A stretch of 64,000 nucleotides of DNA, taken from contig NZ_KE383991.1 of the NCBI RefSeq assembly GCF_000423225.1, positions 382,217 to 446,216 on the forward strand, given 5' to 3'. The notes below the pieces were generated by a model. It was not told the origin of the DNA and made no database searches. It was given only the letters and a program-made list of their open reading frames with translations. Numbering within the stretch: the stretch's first letter is position 1; each line of letters begins with the position of its first letter. Positions 53,575-62,543 of the stretch are shown in pieces. A program made the position numbers and the translations under genes. This DNA is from Kaistia adipata DSM 17808 (GTDB lineage: Bacteria; Pseudomonadota; Alphaproteobacteria; Rhizobiales; Kaistiaceae).

Positions 53575-54951
53575 ATGCTGAAAAAGCTTCTGACAGGCGG
53601 CTCCGCCGCGCTCGTCGCCGGATTGCTCGCCTCGGCGGCGCCGGCCCAGGCCGAGACGACGATCAATGTCGTCGGCTTCGGCGCCGGCTTTGCCTGGGCC
53701 GACCTGTTCGGTCCCTCGGGCACGGAAAAGACCCAGGCGCTGCTCGACTTCGAGAAGAAGGAGGGCATCGTCATCAACATGGAATATGCCGACGAGGACG
53801 TGGCGCGCCAGAAGGTGCTGCTCGACCTCGTCAACGGCACCGGCAACTATGATCTCGTCATGCTCGGCAGCGACGGCGCCGTGCAGACCTATTCCGCCGC
53901 CGGCTATCTCGAGCCGCTCGACGGCTATGCCGACAAGGCGACCGACTATTTCGACGCCAAGAAGGTCTACGCGCCCTTCCTCGAAGCCAACCGCGTCGAC
54001 GGCCAGCTCTGGGGCCTGCCCTACTACTCGTTCGGCGCCGGCGTCCTCTACCGCAAGGATATCTTCGACAAATACGGCATCACCAGCTTCCCGAAGACCA
54101 CCGAGGAGCTCGAGAAGGCACTGCAGACGGTCAAGGACGGCCTCGCCAAGGACGGCATCACCGACGTTTACCCGCTGACCATGCGCGGCGCGCCCGGCGA
54201 GGAGCCCTCGCTCGACCTGACCGGCTTCGTCTATGCCTATGCCGGTGATTCCGCCTGGTTCGAGGGCGGCGCCGATACGCCGGCCAAGATCAAGGAAACC
54301 GGCGCCAAGCCGGATTTCACCGGCAAGTTCAAGCCCGGCTTCGAGACCTTCGTGCGCTGGTCGAAGGAGTTCGGCCCGCCGGGGATCGCGACCCATACCT
54401 GGGTCGACATGATGAACCTCTATGCCCAGGGCAAGGCCGTCGTGCTGATGCCGTCGGCGATCAACGGCTTCGCCGGCCTCGGCAGCTCCGAGGTCGCCGC
54501 CGTCAAGGAGAACAGCGTCTTCGCTCCCTCCCCGGTCGGCCCGTCTGGCGAGGCGATCCAGAGCTTCTGGACCTTCTCGGTCGGCATGAGCAAATACGCC
54601 AAGGACAAGGAAGCCGCCTACAAGGCACTCGCCTTCCTGACCAGCCAGCCGGTGATGGAAAACTTCGCCACCCAGATCGGCTGGCCGTACACGACCTATC
54701 CGGAAATCATGCACGGCCCGATCCTGACCGGTAAGTGGCCGAAGGAGACGCTCGACGCGATCGAGGCTTCCTTCAACGACGCCGAACCGCACTACTTCCC
54801 CTACATCCCCGAGCTGACCGAGTTCATGGACAAGATCGGCACCGCCGCGTCGGAATCGATCTCCGGGGCGACCACCACCGACGAGGCGCTGAACAACCTG
54901 CAGGTCTGGGCGACCGACCGCATGGACCGCGCCGGCTACTACAAGAAGTAA
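53575..54951 (+). CDS. CUT1 ABC transporter sugar-binding protein
   Basis: A 458-residue family 1 SBP. Sec signal KKLLTGGSAALVAGLLASAA ends at AQA (about residue 27). Mature features are YADEDVARQKVLLDLVNGTGN, YDLVMLGSDGAVQTYSAAGYL, GLPYYSFGAGVLYRKDIFDKYG, and MPSAINGFAGLGSS in the hinge region. The ATG follows GGGAGATCCTCC. A hairpin follows before the permeases. Its ligand would feed the SDR/PTE/kinase genes downstream, suggesting a cyclic or lactonisable sugar. Confidence 0.93.
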   Translation: MLKKLLTGGSAALVAGLLASAAPAQAETTINVVGFGAGFAWADLFGPSGTEKTQALLDFEKKEGIVINMEYADEDVARQKVLLDLVNGTGNYDLVMLGSDGAVQTYSAAGYLEPLDGYADKATDYFDAKKVYAPFLEANRVDGQLWGLPYYSFGAGVLYRKDIFDKYGITSFPKTTEELEKALQTVKDGLAKDGITDVYPLTMRGAPGEEPSLDLTGFVYAYAGDSAWFEGGADTPAKIKETGAKPDFTGKFKPGFETFVRWSKEFGPPGIATHTWVDMMNLYAQGKAVVLMPSAINGFAGLGSSEVAAVKENSVFAPSPVGPSGEAIQSFWTFSVGMSKYAKDKEAAYKALAFLTSQPVMENFATQIGWPYTTYPEIMHGPILTGKWPKETLDAIEASFNDAEPHYFPYIPELTEFMDKIGTAASESISGATTTDEALNNLQVWATDRMDRAGYYKK

Positions 54952-54971
54952 CGGGTCCGTCCCGATCCAAC

Positions 54972-54993
54972 GGGCCGGCGCTTGCGCCGGCCC
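54972..54993 (+). promoter_or_regulatory. Intra-operon hairpin after the CUT1 SBP gene
   Basis: GGGCCGGCGC and its reverse complement around TT, followed by TCTCTCC. It lies between the SBP and permease genes, as in the operons at 8064 and 43968. Confidence 0.55.
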
Positions 54994-55026
54994 TCTCTCC
55001 CCCGATGGCCTGAGGTTCGCGGCAAG

Positions 55027-55881
55027 ATGTTGCAAGACTGGCGCTTTTGGTTCCTGGCTCCGATGGTGCTCGCGCTCGGAATCGTGGTGCTGTTCCCGTC
55101 GGGCTATCTCGTCTGGATGAGCGTGACGCACTGGATCGTCACCGACCCCAGCGTCTATTTCGACGGCGTCCAGAACTTCACGACCCTGTTCAAATCGGCC
55201 AGCTTCGCCCAGGCCGTGCAGGTGACGGCGCTCTATCTCGTGCTGTCGACGATCCTGATGCTGGCCCTCGCCTTCGGTCTGGCCCTCGCCCTCTCCGGCC
55301 CTGGCTCGCCGGGCTTCATCCGCGCCATCGTCGTCATGCCGCTGGTCATCCCGCCCGTCGTCGCCGGCTTCACCTGGCGCTTCCTGATGAATGGCGAGAT
55401 GGGCTTCCTCGGCGCCTTCGTGCTGCCGAATGTCGGCATCACCACCAACATGCTGGCCAATCCAACCGGCGCGCTGATCTCGATCGTCATCGCCGACGTC
55501 TGGAGCCGCACGCCCTTCATGTTCCTGATCTTCCTGGCGGCGCTGCAGGCGATCCCGCGCGACCATTACGAGGCGATCCGCCTCGACGGCGCGACCGCGC
55601 TGCAGGAATTCTGGCTGGTGACGCTGCCGATGATGCGCAGCGCCGTCGTCATCGCCCTGCTCTTCCGCGTCATCGACGCGCTCAACACCTTCGAGCTGAT
55701 CTATGTGATGACCAAGGGCGGCCCCGGTCGCTCGACCCAGACGCTGTCGCTGCTCGGCTGGAAGACCGCCTTCCAGGGCTTCGACTTCGGCGGCGCCGCC
55801 GCCCTCGGCGTCGTCATGCTGGTCGTCACCACGATCTGCGCCTCGATCGTCTATCGCCGCTTCCTGAGGATGCCGTCATGA
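55027..55881 (+). CDS. CUT1 ABC transporter permease (MalF/UgpA type)
   Basis: A 284-residue permease: first membrane segment FLAPMVLALGIVVLFPSGYL, EAA loop YEAIRLDGATALQEFWLVTLP, and a C-terminal membrane helix followed by VYRRFLRMPS. ATG 55027 gives the usual short cytoplasmic start (MLQDWRFW); upstream in-frame codons run back into the hairpin. It overlaps the next permease by ATGA. Confidence 0.92.
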   Translation: MLQDWRFWFLAPMVLALGIVVLFPSGYLVWMSVTHWIVTDPSVYFDGVQNFTTLFKSASFAQAVQVTALYLVLSTILMLALAFGLALALSGPGSPGFIRAIVVMPLVIPPVVAGFTWRFLMNGEMGFLGAFVLPNVGITTNMLANPTGALISIVIADVWSRTPFMFLIFLAALQAIPRDHYEAIRLDGATALQEFWLVTLPMMRSAVVIALLFRVIDALNTFELIYVMTKGGPGRSTQTLSLLGWKTAFQGFDFGGAAALGVVMLVVTTICASIVYRRFLRMPS

Positions 55882-56714
55882 GCCATTCGGGTCCCGCCGG
55901 ACAGAACCCGTTCGCCCGCCTCGGCCGCCTGGCCTTCCTCGGCGCGACGCTCGTCTTCGTGCTGCTGCCGATCGCCTGGCTGGCGCTCGGCTCGCTGAAG
56001 ACCCGCAACGAGGCCCTGGCGCTGCCGCCCAAGCTGATCTTCACGCCGGACTTCTCCGCCTATCACAAGATCGTCGCGCAGGGTTTCCTCGGCGCCTTCG
56101 GCAACAGCCTCACCATCGCGCTCAGCAACGTGGTACTGACGCTGCTGCTCGGTACGCCGGCCGCCTATGCACTGACCCGCATCCGCGGCAAGGTGCAGGA
56201 CAACCTCTCCTTCTGGGTGCTGTCGATCCGCATGGCGCCGCTCTTCGCCGTCATCCTGCCGCTCTACGTGCTGTTCAAGTCGATCGGCCTGCTCGACACG
56301 CGCTTCGCCGTCTCGCTGGCGCATCTCACCATCACGCTGCCGCTCGCGGTCTGGATGCTGATGACCTATTTCCGCAGCGTGCCGGAGGACCTCGACCAGG
56401 CGGCGATGCTGGATGGCGCCACGCATCTGCAGATCCTGCTGCTCGTCATCGTGCCGATCGCCCGGCCGATGCTGGCCTCCGTCGCCATCGTCGTCTTCAT
56501 CCTGTCGTGGAACGAGTTCCTGCTCGCCTTCATCCTGACCTCGCGCGGCTCGCAGACCGTGCCGGTCGCCGTCGCGTCGCTCGCCGGCACCATGTCGTTC
56601 GACTGGCCGCTGATCGCCGCCGTCTCGGTCTGCTCGATGATCCCGGCGCTGCTCTTCGTCGGCTTCGCCCAGCGCCACATCGTCTCCGGCCTCGCCTCGG
56701 GAGCGGTGAAATGA
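55878..56714 (+). CDS. CUT1 ABC transporter permease (MalG/UgpE type)
   Basis: A 278-residue permease with first membrane segment FLGATLVFVLLPIAWLALGS, EAA loop LDQAAMLDGATHLQILLLVIVP and C-terminus QRHIVSGLASGAVK. It is coupled by ATGA overlaps both to the previous permease and to the SDR gene that follows, so importer and enzymes are made together. Confidence 0.93.
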   Translation: MSHSGPAGQNPFARLGRLAFLGATLVFVLLPIAWLALGSLKTRNEALALPPKLIFTPDFSAYHKIVAQGFLGAFGNSLTIALSNVVLTLLLGTPAAYALTRIRGKVQDNLSFWVLSIRMAPLFAVILPLYVLFKSIGLLDTRFAVSLAHLTITLPLAVWMLMTYFRSVPEDLDQAAMLDGATHLQILLLVIVPIARPMLASVAIVVFILSWNEFLLAFILTSRGSQTVPVAVASLAGTMSFDWPLIAAVSVCSMIPALLFVGFAQRHIVSGLASGAVK

Positions 56715-57445
56715 ACCGCCGCCACATCGTCATCACAGGGGCCGCGCGCGGCATCGGTCGGGCACTGGCCGAGCGCTTCCTCGCCGAAGGCTGGCTCGTC
56801 ACCGGCGTCGACCTCGGCGCTGCGGCGCTTGCCGATCCGGCCTATCGCCACGCAATCGCCGACATCACCGACGAGCCCGCCTTCGACGCGGCGCTCGAAG
56901 CGGCGTGGGCCCGCGCGCCCGTCGCGGCCGTCATCGGCAACGCGGCGCTGACCGATCTCGCCCACCGCGCCGCGATCGACCTGCCTTATGCCGACTGGCA
57001 GCGCATCCTGCGCGTCAATATCGACGGCGCCTTCCTGACCGGCCGGCTCGCCGGCCGCCGCATGGCCGCGCAGGGCCATGGCAACATCGTCTTCGTCACC
57101 TCCTCGCTCGCCTTCCTCGATCAGGCCAAGGCCGAGGACGCGCCCTATTGCACCTCGAAGAGCGGCGTCGAGATGCTGGCCCGCGTCCTGGCGCTGGAGC
57201 TTGGCCCGCAGGGCGTCAACGTCAACACGCTGTTCCCCTCGGTGAAGATCGACACCGGCTTCTTCGCCCATCTTTCCGAGGCCGAGCGGGCCGAACTGGC
57301 GCCGCCCTCCATCCTCGACCCGGCCGCGCTCTGGCTCGCGGGCCGCATGCCCGACTATCACGGCCCGGTCTCGATCGACCAGGAGCGCTACGACGCCGAC
57401 CCCGCCTATCGGGCGAGCCTCACCCAGGAGGAGACCGCAGCATGA
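56711..57445 (+). CDS. Short-chain dehydrogenase/reductase
   Basis: A 244-residue classical SDR. Cofactor motif VITGAARGIGRALAE at about 7-21; the usual NNAG is GNAALT; the catalytic Ser lies in VFVTSSLAF and the YxxxK in PYCTSKSG. Asp in VDLGAAAL after the second strand suggests NAD preference. It would oxidise a hydroxyl of the imported sugar or cyclitol. ATG overlap with the permease gene and ATGA overlap with the creatininase-family gene show tight coupling. Confidence 0.92.
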   Translation: MNRRHIVITGAARGIGRALAERFLAEGWLVTGVDLGAAALADPAYRHAIADITDEPAFDAALEAAWARAPVAAVIGNAALTDLAHRAAIDLPYADWQRILRVNIDGAFLTGRLAGRRMAAQGHGNIVFVTSSLAFLDQAKAEDAPYCTSKSGVEMLARVLALELGPQGVNVNTLFPSVKIDTGFFAHLSEAERAELAPPSILDPAALWLAGRMPDYHGPVSIDQERYDADPAYRASLTQEETAA

Positions 57446-58206
57446 GCGAACCGATGTTCCTCGACGCCGGCCGCGCCACGCTGCCGGAAATCGAACGCTT
57501 CATCGAGCGCGTGCCCTTCGCCATCCTGCCGGTCGGCTCGACCGAGCAGCACGGCCCGCACCTGCCGACCAATACCGACACGCTGATCGCCGAGCGGATG
57601 GCGCTCGAGATCGGCAAGAAGAGCTGTGGCCTGATCCTGCCGGCGGTGCCGCTCGGCTATGCCTGGGTCTGGCGCGACGTGCCGGCGACGCTGACGCTGC
57701 GCTTCGACACCTATATGCGGATGATCCGCGACGTCGCCGAGAGCCTCGACCGCTGGGGCATCAAGGCCGTCTATGTCGTCTCCGGCCATGGCTCCAACCC
57801 GCAGCCGATCAAGCATGCGCTGCGCGAGCTGATCCACGACCAGCTCGACATCAAGATGCTCTACGGCATGTATGGCGGGCTCAAGGAAATGCTCGCCGAG
57901 GCCGACAGCAAGCCCTGGCACGACGACATCCACGCCGAGGAAATCGAGACCGCTCTGATGCTGGCGATCGCGCCGGAGCTGGTCCACATGGACCGCGCCG
58001 CAGCCGACTATCCGCCGGTGCCGCCCGACTATGGCAAGTCGGAGCTCTCGATGGGCAATTTCATGCGCAGCGGCGTGTTCGGCGACCCGACGCCGGCCAC
58101 CGCCGAAAAGGGCGAGCGCTGGATTTCGCTCGCCGCCGACCGTTCCGCAGCACTCTGGCAGGGCTTTCTCGCCCGGCACGGCCTGATCCCAGGAGAAGAC
58201 AAATGA
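57442..58206 (+). CDS. Creatininase-family metal-dependent hydrolase
   Basis: A 254-residue member of the creatinine amidohydrolase superfamily. The metal motif GSTEQHGPHLPTNTD carries Glu35, His37 and Asp46. Further conserved features are VVSGHGSNPQP and DIHAEEIETALML with another His/Glu pair. True creatininase is unlikely in a sugar operon; relatives hydrolyse cyclic amides or, in inositol pathways, diketo-inositol rings. The position between an SDR and a phosphotriesterase-family enzyme fits ring opening of an oxidised sugar or cyclitol. Confidence 0.88.
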   Translation: MSEPMFLDAGRATLPEIERFIERVPFAILPVGSTEQHGPHLPTNTDTLIAERMALEIGKKSCGLILPAVPLGYAWVWRDVPATLTLRFDTYMRMIRDVAESLDRWGIKAVYVVSGHGSNPQPIKHALRELIHDQLDIKMLYGMYGGLKEMLAEADSKPWHDDIHAEEIETALMLAIAPELVHMDRAAADYPPVPPDYGKSELSMGNFMRSGVFGDPTPATAEKGERWISLAADRSAALWQGFLARHGLIPGEDK

Positions 58207-59129
58207 CCGAAATCATGACCGTCAACGGGCCGATCACGCCCGACCAGCTCGGCATCACCGACTATCACGAGCATCTCTATGTCGAGCCGCCGACCTGGCT
58301 GCACGGCAAGGATCCCGATTTCGCGCTCGACTCCGTCGAGAAGTCGGCCGAGGAGCTGCAGAGCTTCGCCGATGCCGGCGGCCGCACCATCTGCGAGCTG
58401 ACCGCCGTCGACTTCGGCCGCAACGTCGGCAAGATCAAGGCGATCGCCGACAAGGTGCCCGAGGTCAACGTGATCATGACCGCCGGCTACAACCGGCCGC
58501 ACTACATGGGACGCTGGGGCTACGCCGTCGCCGAGGCGGACATGATCCGCGACACGGTGCGCGACCTGACCGTCGGCATCGACGGCACCGACATCAAGGC
58601 CGGCATCATCAAGTGCGGCACGGAATACAACAACTTCAACGAGATGGGCCAGAAGCTCGTCCGCGTGGCGGCCGCCGCCTATCGCGAGACCGGCCGCCCG
58701 GTGATCACCCACACCACCGCCGGCACGATGGGCTACGAGCAGTCGGACCTCCTGATCGAGCAGGGCGTCGACGCCCACCGCATCGCGCTCAGCCACATGG
58801 ACCGCAATCCGGATGCGCCCGAGCACAAGCGCATCGCCAGCCTGGGCGTCTATGTCGGCTATGACTGCTTCGGCAAGTCGAAATACGGACCGGAGAGCCG
58901 CCGCGTGACGCTGATCCGCGACATGATCGATTCCGGCCACGGCCAGCGCCTCTTGATCGGCAACGATCTCGGCCGCCCGAGCTACTGGCGCGCCTATGGC
59001 GGCGGCCCCGGCCTCGACTTCGTGCTGACCTCGTTCCGCGCCCGTCTGCGGCAGGAAGGCTTCACCGAGGACGAGCTGACCATGCTGTTCATCGACAATC
59101 CCCGTCGCTTCTTCGCCGGCGAGCGCTGA
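58203..59129 (+). CDS. Phosphotriesterase-family metal-dependent hydrolase (probable lactonase)
   Basis: A 308-residue amidohydrolase-superfamily TIM barrel. His22 and His24 (DYHEHLY), a likely carbamylated Lys137 (AGIIKCGTE), His170 (VITHTTAG), His198 (ALSHMDRN) and Asp255 (IGNDLGR) supply the binuclear metal site. Bacterial relatives in sugar operons are lactonases acting on sugar or phosphosugar lactones. It is coupled to the creatininase-family gene by an ATGA overlap and 6 bp before the kinase. Confidence 0.9.
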   Translation: MTEIMTVNGPITPDQLGITDYHEHLYVEPPTWLHGKDPDFALDSVEKSAEELQSFADAGGRTICELTAVDFGRNVGKIKAIADKVPEVNVIMTAGYNRPHYMGRWGYAVAEADMIRDTVRDLTVGIDGTDIKAGIIKCGTEYNNFNEMGQKLVRVAAAAYRETGRPVITHTTAGTMGYEQSDLLIEQGVDAHRIALSHMDRNPDAPEHKRIASLGVYVGYDCFGKSKYGPESRRVTLIRDMIDSGHGQRLLIGNDLGRPSYWRAYGGGPGLDFVLTSFRARLRQEGFTEDELTMLFIDNPRRFFAGER

Positions 59130-59135
59130 TCCGAC

Positions 59136-60629
59136 ATGCAGGCGACGCTCGGCATCGATATCGGCACTTCGGCGGTCAAGGTGGTGGTCGTCGGTGGCGA
59201 CGGGTCCGTTCGGGCCCGCGCCAGCCGGCCCTATCCGACCCGGACCCCGGCCTCCGGCTTCGTCGAGCAGTCGGCTGAAGACTGGTGGGCGGCGAGCTGC
59301 GCCGCCTGCCGTGACGCCCTCGCCCAGATCTCCGACACGGCGATCGCCGGTGTTGGCCTGTCGGGACAGCTGAACGGCTTCGTGCTGCTCGACGCCGAGG
59401 ACCAAATCCTCGGCGACGCCATCATCTGGCTCGACACCCGCGCCGTCGCGGAGGCACGGGATCTCGACCAGCGCCTCGGCGAGCCGCTGCGCCAGCGCGC
59501 CGCCACCGAGCTCAGCGCCATCGCCGTGCTCTCCAAGCTTGCCTGGCTGGCGAAGCACGAGCCGGCGCGACTGGCGCGGACGCGGCGCGTCCTGCTGGTC
59601 AAGGATTTCATCCTCTGGAAGCTGACCGGCGTCGAGGCGACCGACCCGTCGGACGGCTCCGCGACCGGCATGATGGATGTCGAAACATCGAGCTGGATCG
59701 GCGAACTGGCCGGTGCCGCCGGCTTCGATCCGAACATCCTGCCGGCGATCCTGCCCGCCTGCGCCATTGCCGGCGCGATCACGGAAGCTGCCAGCGCCGC
59801 GACCGGCCTCGCTGCCGGCACGCCGGTGGTCCCCGGCGGCGGCGACGTTGCCGCGCTCGCGGTCGGCTGCGGGGTGGTCGAGCCGGGTGTGCTCGGCGTG
59901 ACGCTCGGCACCGCCGGCCATGTCGTACTCTCCGAGGCCGGTCTGCCGGCCGCCCGCACCCATCGCGGCTTCTGGCACATCAGCCATGCCGAACCGGGCC
60001 TCTCGATCTGGCTCGGCCTCGTCATGAGCGGCGGCCTCAGCCTTTCCTGGCTGCATCGGCTGCTGTCGTCCTGGCGCGACACGCCGCTGAAGTTCGAGGA
60101 CATGGTCGCGTTCAGCGCCGAGGTGCCGCCCGGCGCCCGCGGCCTCGCCTTCGCGCCCTTCCTCGAAGGCGCCGCGACGCCCTATTCGGCGCCGGAAGCG
60201 CGCGGGGCGTTCTCCGGCCTCTCCTCCTCGCATGGCGCGGCCGAGATGGTCGTCGCCGTCATGGAAGGCGTCGCCTTCAACGTCCGCCAGTCGGTCGAGA
60301 TGTTCGAGGCGCTTGGCGGCCATGTCGACGAGATACGCGTCGCCGAGGGCGGCGCCCGCGTCGACCGCTGGTGCCAGATCCTTGCCGACGTGCTGCAGCG
60401 CCCGCTCGTCCGCATCGAGGAGCTCGACGCGTCCAGCGTCGGCGCCGCGCTGATGGCGCAGGTCGGCCTCGGCGCCGGCACGCTTGCCGAAGTGGTCGGG
60501 CGCACGGTCGCCTTCGGCCAGCGCTTCGAGCCGGATCCCGGCAGGGCGCCGGCCTATGCCGAGGCCTACCGCCGATATCTGGATCTCGCCGGCCACACGA
60601 TCGGCATCCCGCCTCCGCCGTCGGCCTGA
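59136..60629 (+). CDS. FGGY-family carbohydrate kinase (xylulokinase-like)
   Basis: A 497-residue kinase with both actin-like domains: GIDIGTSAVKVVVVGGDG at the N-terminus, VGLSGQLNGFVLLD, IIWLDTRAVAEA, catalytic base Asp in VPGGGDVAALAVG and the C-terminal RVAEGGARVDRWCQILADVL. This is nearest to xylulokinase, but FGGY substrate assignments from sequence are unreliable. It would phosphorylate a ketose or sugar acid made by the preceding hydrolases. It is the penultimate gene of the operon. Confidence 0.92.
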   Translation: MQATLGIDIGTSAVKVVVVGGDGSVRARASRPYPTRTPASGFVEQSAEDWWAASCAACRDALAQISDTAIAGVGLSGQLNGFVLLDAEDQILGDAIIWLDTRAVAEARDLDQRLGEPLRQRAATELSAIAVLSKLAWLAKHEPARLARTRRVLLVKDFILWKLTGVEATDPSDGSATGMMDVETSSWIGELAGAAGFDPNILPAILPACAIAGAITEAASAATGLAAGTPVVPGGGDVAALAVGCGVVEPGVLGVTLGTAGHVVLSEAGLPAARTHRGFWHISHAEPGLSIWLGLVMSGGLSLSWLHRLLSSWRDTPLKFEDMVAFSAEVPPGARGLAFAPFLEGAATPYSAPEARGAFSGLSSSHGAAEMVVAVMEGVAFNVRQSVEMFEALGGHVDEIRVAEGGARVDRWCQILADVLQRPLVRIEELDASSVGAALMAQVGLGAGTLAEVVGRTVAFGQRFEPDPGRAPAYAEAYRRYLDLAGHTIGIPPPPSA

Positions 60630-60735
60630 CCCGTCCGCTCTTCTTCCAGACCCAACTGCACCAACCGGCGCGCAGAGCCTCGCCGGAACGAACTCTCACG
60701 CCCGGCCGATGCCGCGCCTAGACAAGGAAACCAAG

Positions 60736-61086
60736 ATGACCATCACCCGGATCGAGCCCGGCCCGCGCATGAGCAACGCCGTCGTGCACAATGGCGTCGT
60801 CTACCTCTCCGGCCTGGTCGGCCGCGACGGCGAGGACGTCGCCTCGCAGACCCGCGCGGCGCTTGCTGACGTCGATCGGCTGCTGGCGCTCGCCGGCACC
60901 GACAAGTCACATCTGATCTCGGCGACGATCTGGCTCGCCGACATGGCCGACTTCGCCGCGATGAACACGGTCTGGGACGCCTGGGTCGATCCCGCCAACA
61001 CGCCCGCCCGTGCCACCGGCGAATCCCGCCTCGCCAAGGACAAGTACCGGGTCGAAGTCATGATCACCGCCGCGCTTCCCGTTTGA
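60736..61086 (+). CDS. RidA-family (YjgF/YER057c/UK114) protein
   Basis: A 116-residue RidA-like protein: MSNAVVHNGVVYLSGLVGRDG, QTRAALADVDRLLALAGTDKS, IWLADMADFAAMNTVWDAWVD, then ARATGESRLAKDKYRVEVMITA. The usual catalytic Arg before the last strand (PAR-x-x) is present at PARATGE. RidA hydrolyses reactive enamine/imine intermediates; this subgroup (YjgH-like) is less studied. ATG 60736 follows AAGGAAACC. It is the last gene of the operon, 106 bp after the kinase. Confidence 0.9.
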   Translation: MTITRIEPGPRMSNAVVHNGVVYLSGLVGRDGEDVASQTRAALADVDRLLALAGTDKSHLISATIWLADMADFAAMNTVWDAWVDPANTPARATGESRLAKDKYRVEVMITAALPV

Positions 61087-61169
61087 GCAAGCGCATCCCG
61101 CAATCGCCGTTCTCGTTCGCTCTTGCGGGCGAGAAATCGAAGCGCTCGAGGCGGGCACGATGCGATGGT

Positions 61170-61193
61170 CGAGGGACGTGCCAGGGTCCCTCG
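61170..61193. terminator. Hairpin between the RidA gene and the convergent pseudogene
   Basis: 8-bp stem CGAGGGAC / GTCCCTCG with an 8-base loop, followed on the plus strand by a C-run. A weak bidirectional terminator candidate. Confidence 0.45.
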
Positions 61194-61246
61194 CCCCCCC
61201 TCCTGTCAGGACCGCCCCGATCCGGCGCGGCGGATCGCCAAAGTCG

Positions 61247-61645
61247 CTTCGCCGCCCACATCTCGACCTCGACGAGGAAGCAGGACGGCCTGCACCACGG
61301 TTCGCACCGCCGGCATCCTTTGCGCATAGACCTGGTTGAAGGCCTGCCATTCGGCGAGGTCGGTCATGTACACATTGACCATTGGCCTTGAACACATCGT
61401 CGAAGCTGCATCCCGCCGACGCGAGCTGACGCCGACAGTTCTCAAGCGTCGCCTTCCGACTGCTCCGCGACGGTGGAACCGACCCCACGGCCATCCGGGG
61501 CGACCGCCACCTGCCCCGAGATCACGACCAGCCGCCCGGCATCGATATCGAGCACGGACGAATAGGGGCCGGCCGTGCGATGCTGCGTTGCGCCGGGCAC
61601 CGGATGCTTGACCAGACGCCTCGGGCCAGTCCTGTCCTCGTGCAC
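61247..61645 (-). pseudogene. Degenerate RidA-family gene with three frameshifts
   Basis: On the minus strand, recognisable RidA pieces lie in order but in different frames: GPYSSVLDIDAGRLVVISGQ (from 61645), then KATLENCRRQLASAGCSFDD after a shift near 61455, then NVYMTDLAEWQAFNQVYAQ and PAVRTVVQAVLLP after a shift near 61380, then LVEVEMWAAKR after a shift near 61277. Three shifts in 400 bp exclude simple sequencing error. It follows the permease at 61652 by 6 bp, so it was probably the last gene of that minus-strand operon. It is a different RidA subgroup from the intact gene at 60736. Confidence 0.85.
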
Positions 61646-61651
61646 CCCTCC

Positions 61652-62542
61652 TCAGCCCTTGATGGCACCGCGCAGCATGCCTTCGACCACGAAGCGCCAG
61701 ACCATGGCGACGAGGATCAAGGTCGGCACGATGGCGATGAAGATCGACGCATTCAGAAGCCCCCAGGACACATCGGTGTTGCGGGCCAGGGCCGCCATGA
61801 CGACGGAAATGGGCCGGCTGCCGGAATCGCCGGACAGGACCATGGAGAACATGAACTCGGCATAGGAGAGCATGAAAGCAAACAGTCCTGTCGCCGCGAC
61901 GGAAGGCAACGCCACCGGCAGCGCGATGCGCAGGAAGGTCTGCATTCGGGTGCAGCCGTCCAGTTGCGCCGCCTCGAACAATTCGACCGGCAGCTTGCGG
62001 AAGAAGACCGAGATGATGAGCACAACGAAAGGGATCGCCTTCACGGCATGGACGAAAATGATCCCGAGCTTGGAGCCCAGCAGCCCCATCGCCTCGATCG
62101 TCATGTAGATCGGCGTCACCAGCGCCACGGTCGGAACCAGCGGACTGAGGATCAGGAACATGAAGGTGAGCTTTTTCCCGCGGAAGGCCACGCGCGCATA
62201 CATATAGGCTGCGGGCGTCGCGAGTAACAACGCGAGGAGAGCGGCCGAGAACGAGATCTGAACCGAGTTGACGAGAGCGAAAGGAACCTGCCGCGCCGTC
62301 TGGGAGATCATGGCTCGGTTGGCGCCAGCCTGCTGATAGCTGTCCGGCAATTCGCCGGTGAAGATGTAGCGGTAGTTGTCGAAGCGGATACCCTCGTCAA
62401 GAAGGCCCTTGTTCTCGTCGAACAGGACCCGATCCGGAACCAGGCTGCCCGTCAGCGACATCAGCACCGGGCCTCCCGTGAAGAGGAGGATCAGCATGGC
62501 GCCGGCAAAGGTGCCGAGCCGGCCGGCAAGCGTGCGGAGCAT
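61652..62542 (-). CDS. CUT1 ABC transporter permease (MalG type)
   Basis: A 296-residue permease with a first membrane segment at about 12-30, a 75-residue periplasmic stretch, and the EAA loop LFEAAQLDGCTRMQTFLRIALP. Its start at 62542 is 1 bp after the preceding permease stop, so the two are coupled. No enzyme gene follows; a decayed RidA-like gene adjoins. Confidence 0.92.
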   Translation of the reverse strand: MLRTLAGRLGTFAGAMLILLFTGGPVLMSLTGSLVPDRVLFDENKGLLDEGIRFDNYRYIFTGELPDSYQQAGANRAMISQTARQVPFALVNSVQISFSAALLALLLATPAAYMYARVAFRGKKLTFMFLILSPLVPTVALVTPIYMTIEAMGLLGSKLGIIFVHAVKAIPFVVLIISVFFRKLPVELFEAAQLDGCTRMQTFLRIALPVALPSVAATGLFAFMLSYAEFMFSMVLSGDSGSRPISVVMAALARNTDVSWGLLNASIFIAIVPTLILVAMVWRFVVEGMLRGAIKG

Positions 62543-62543
62543 G

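Noticed and set aside
57442-58206. Annotation as true creatininase (creatinine degradation)
   Set aside because: No creatinase, sarcosine oxidase or related genes nearby; the operon is a sugar-type importer with an SDR and a kinase.
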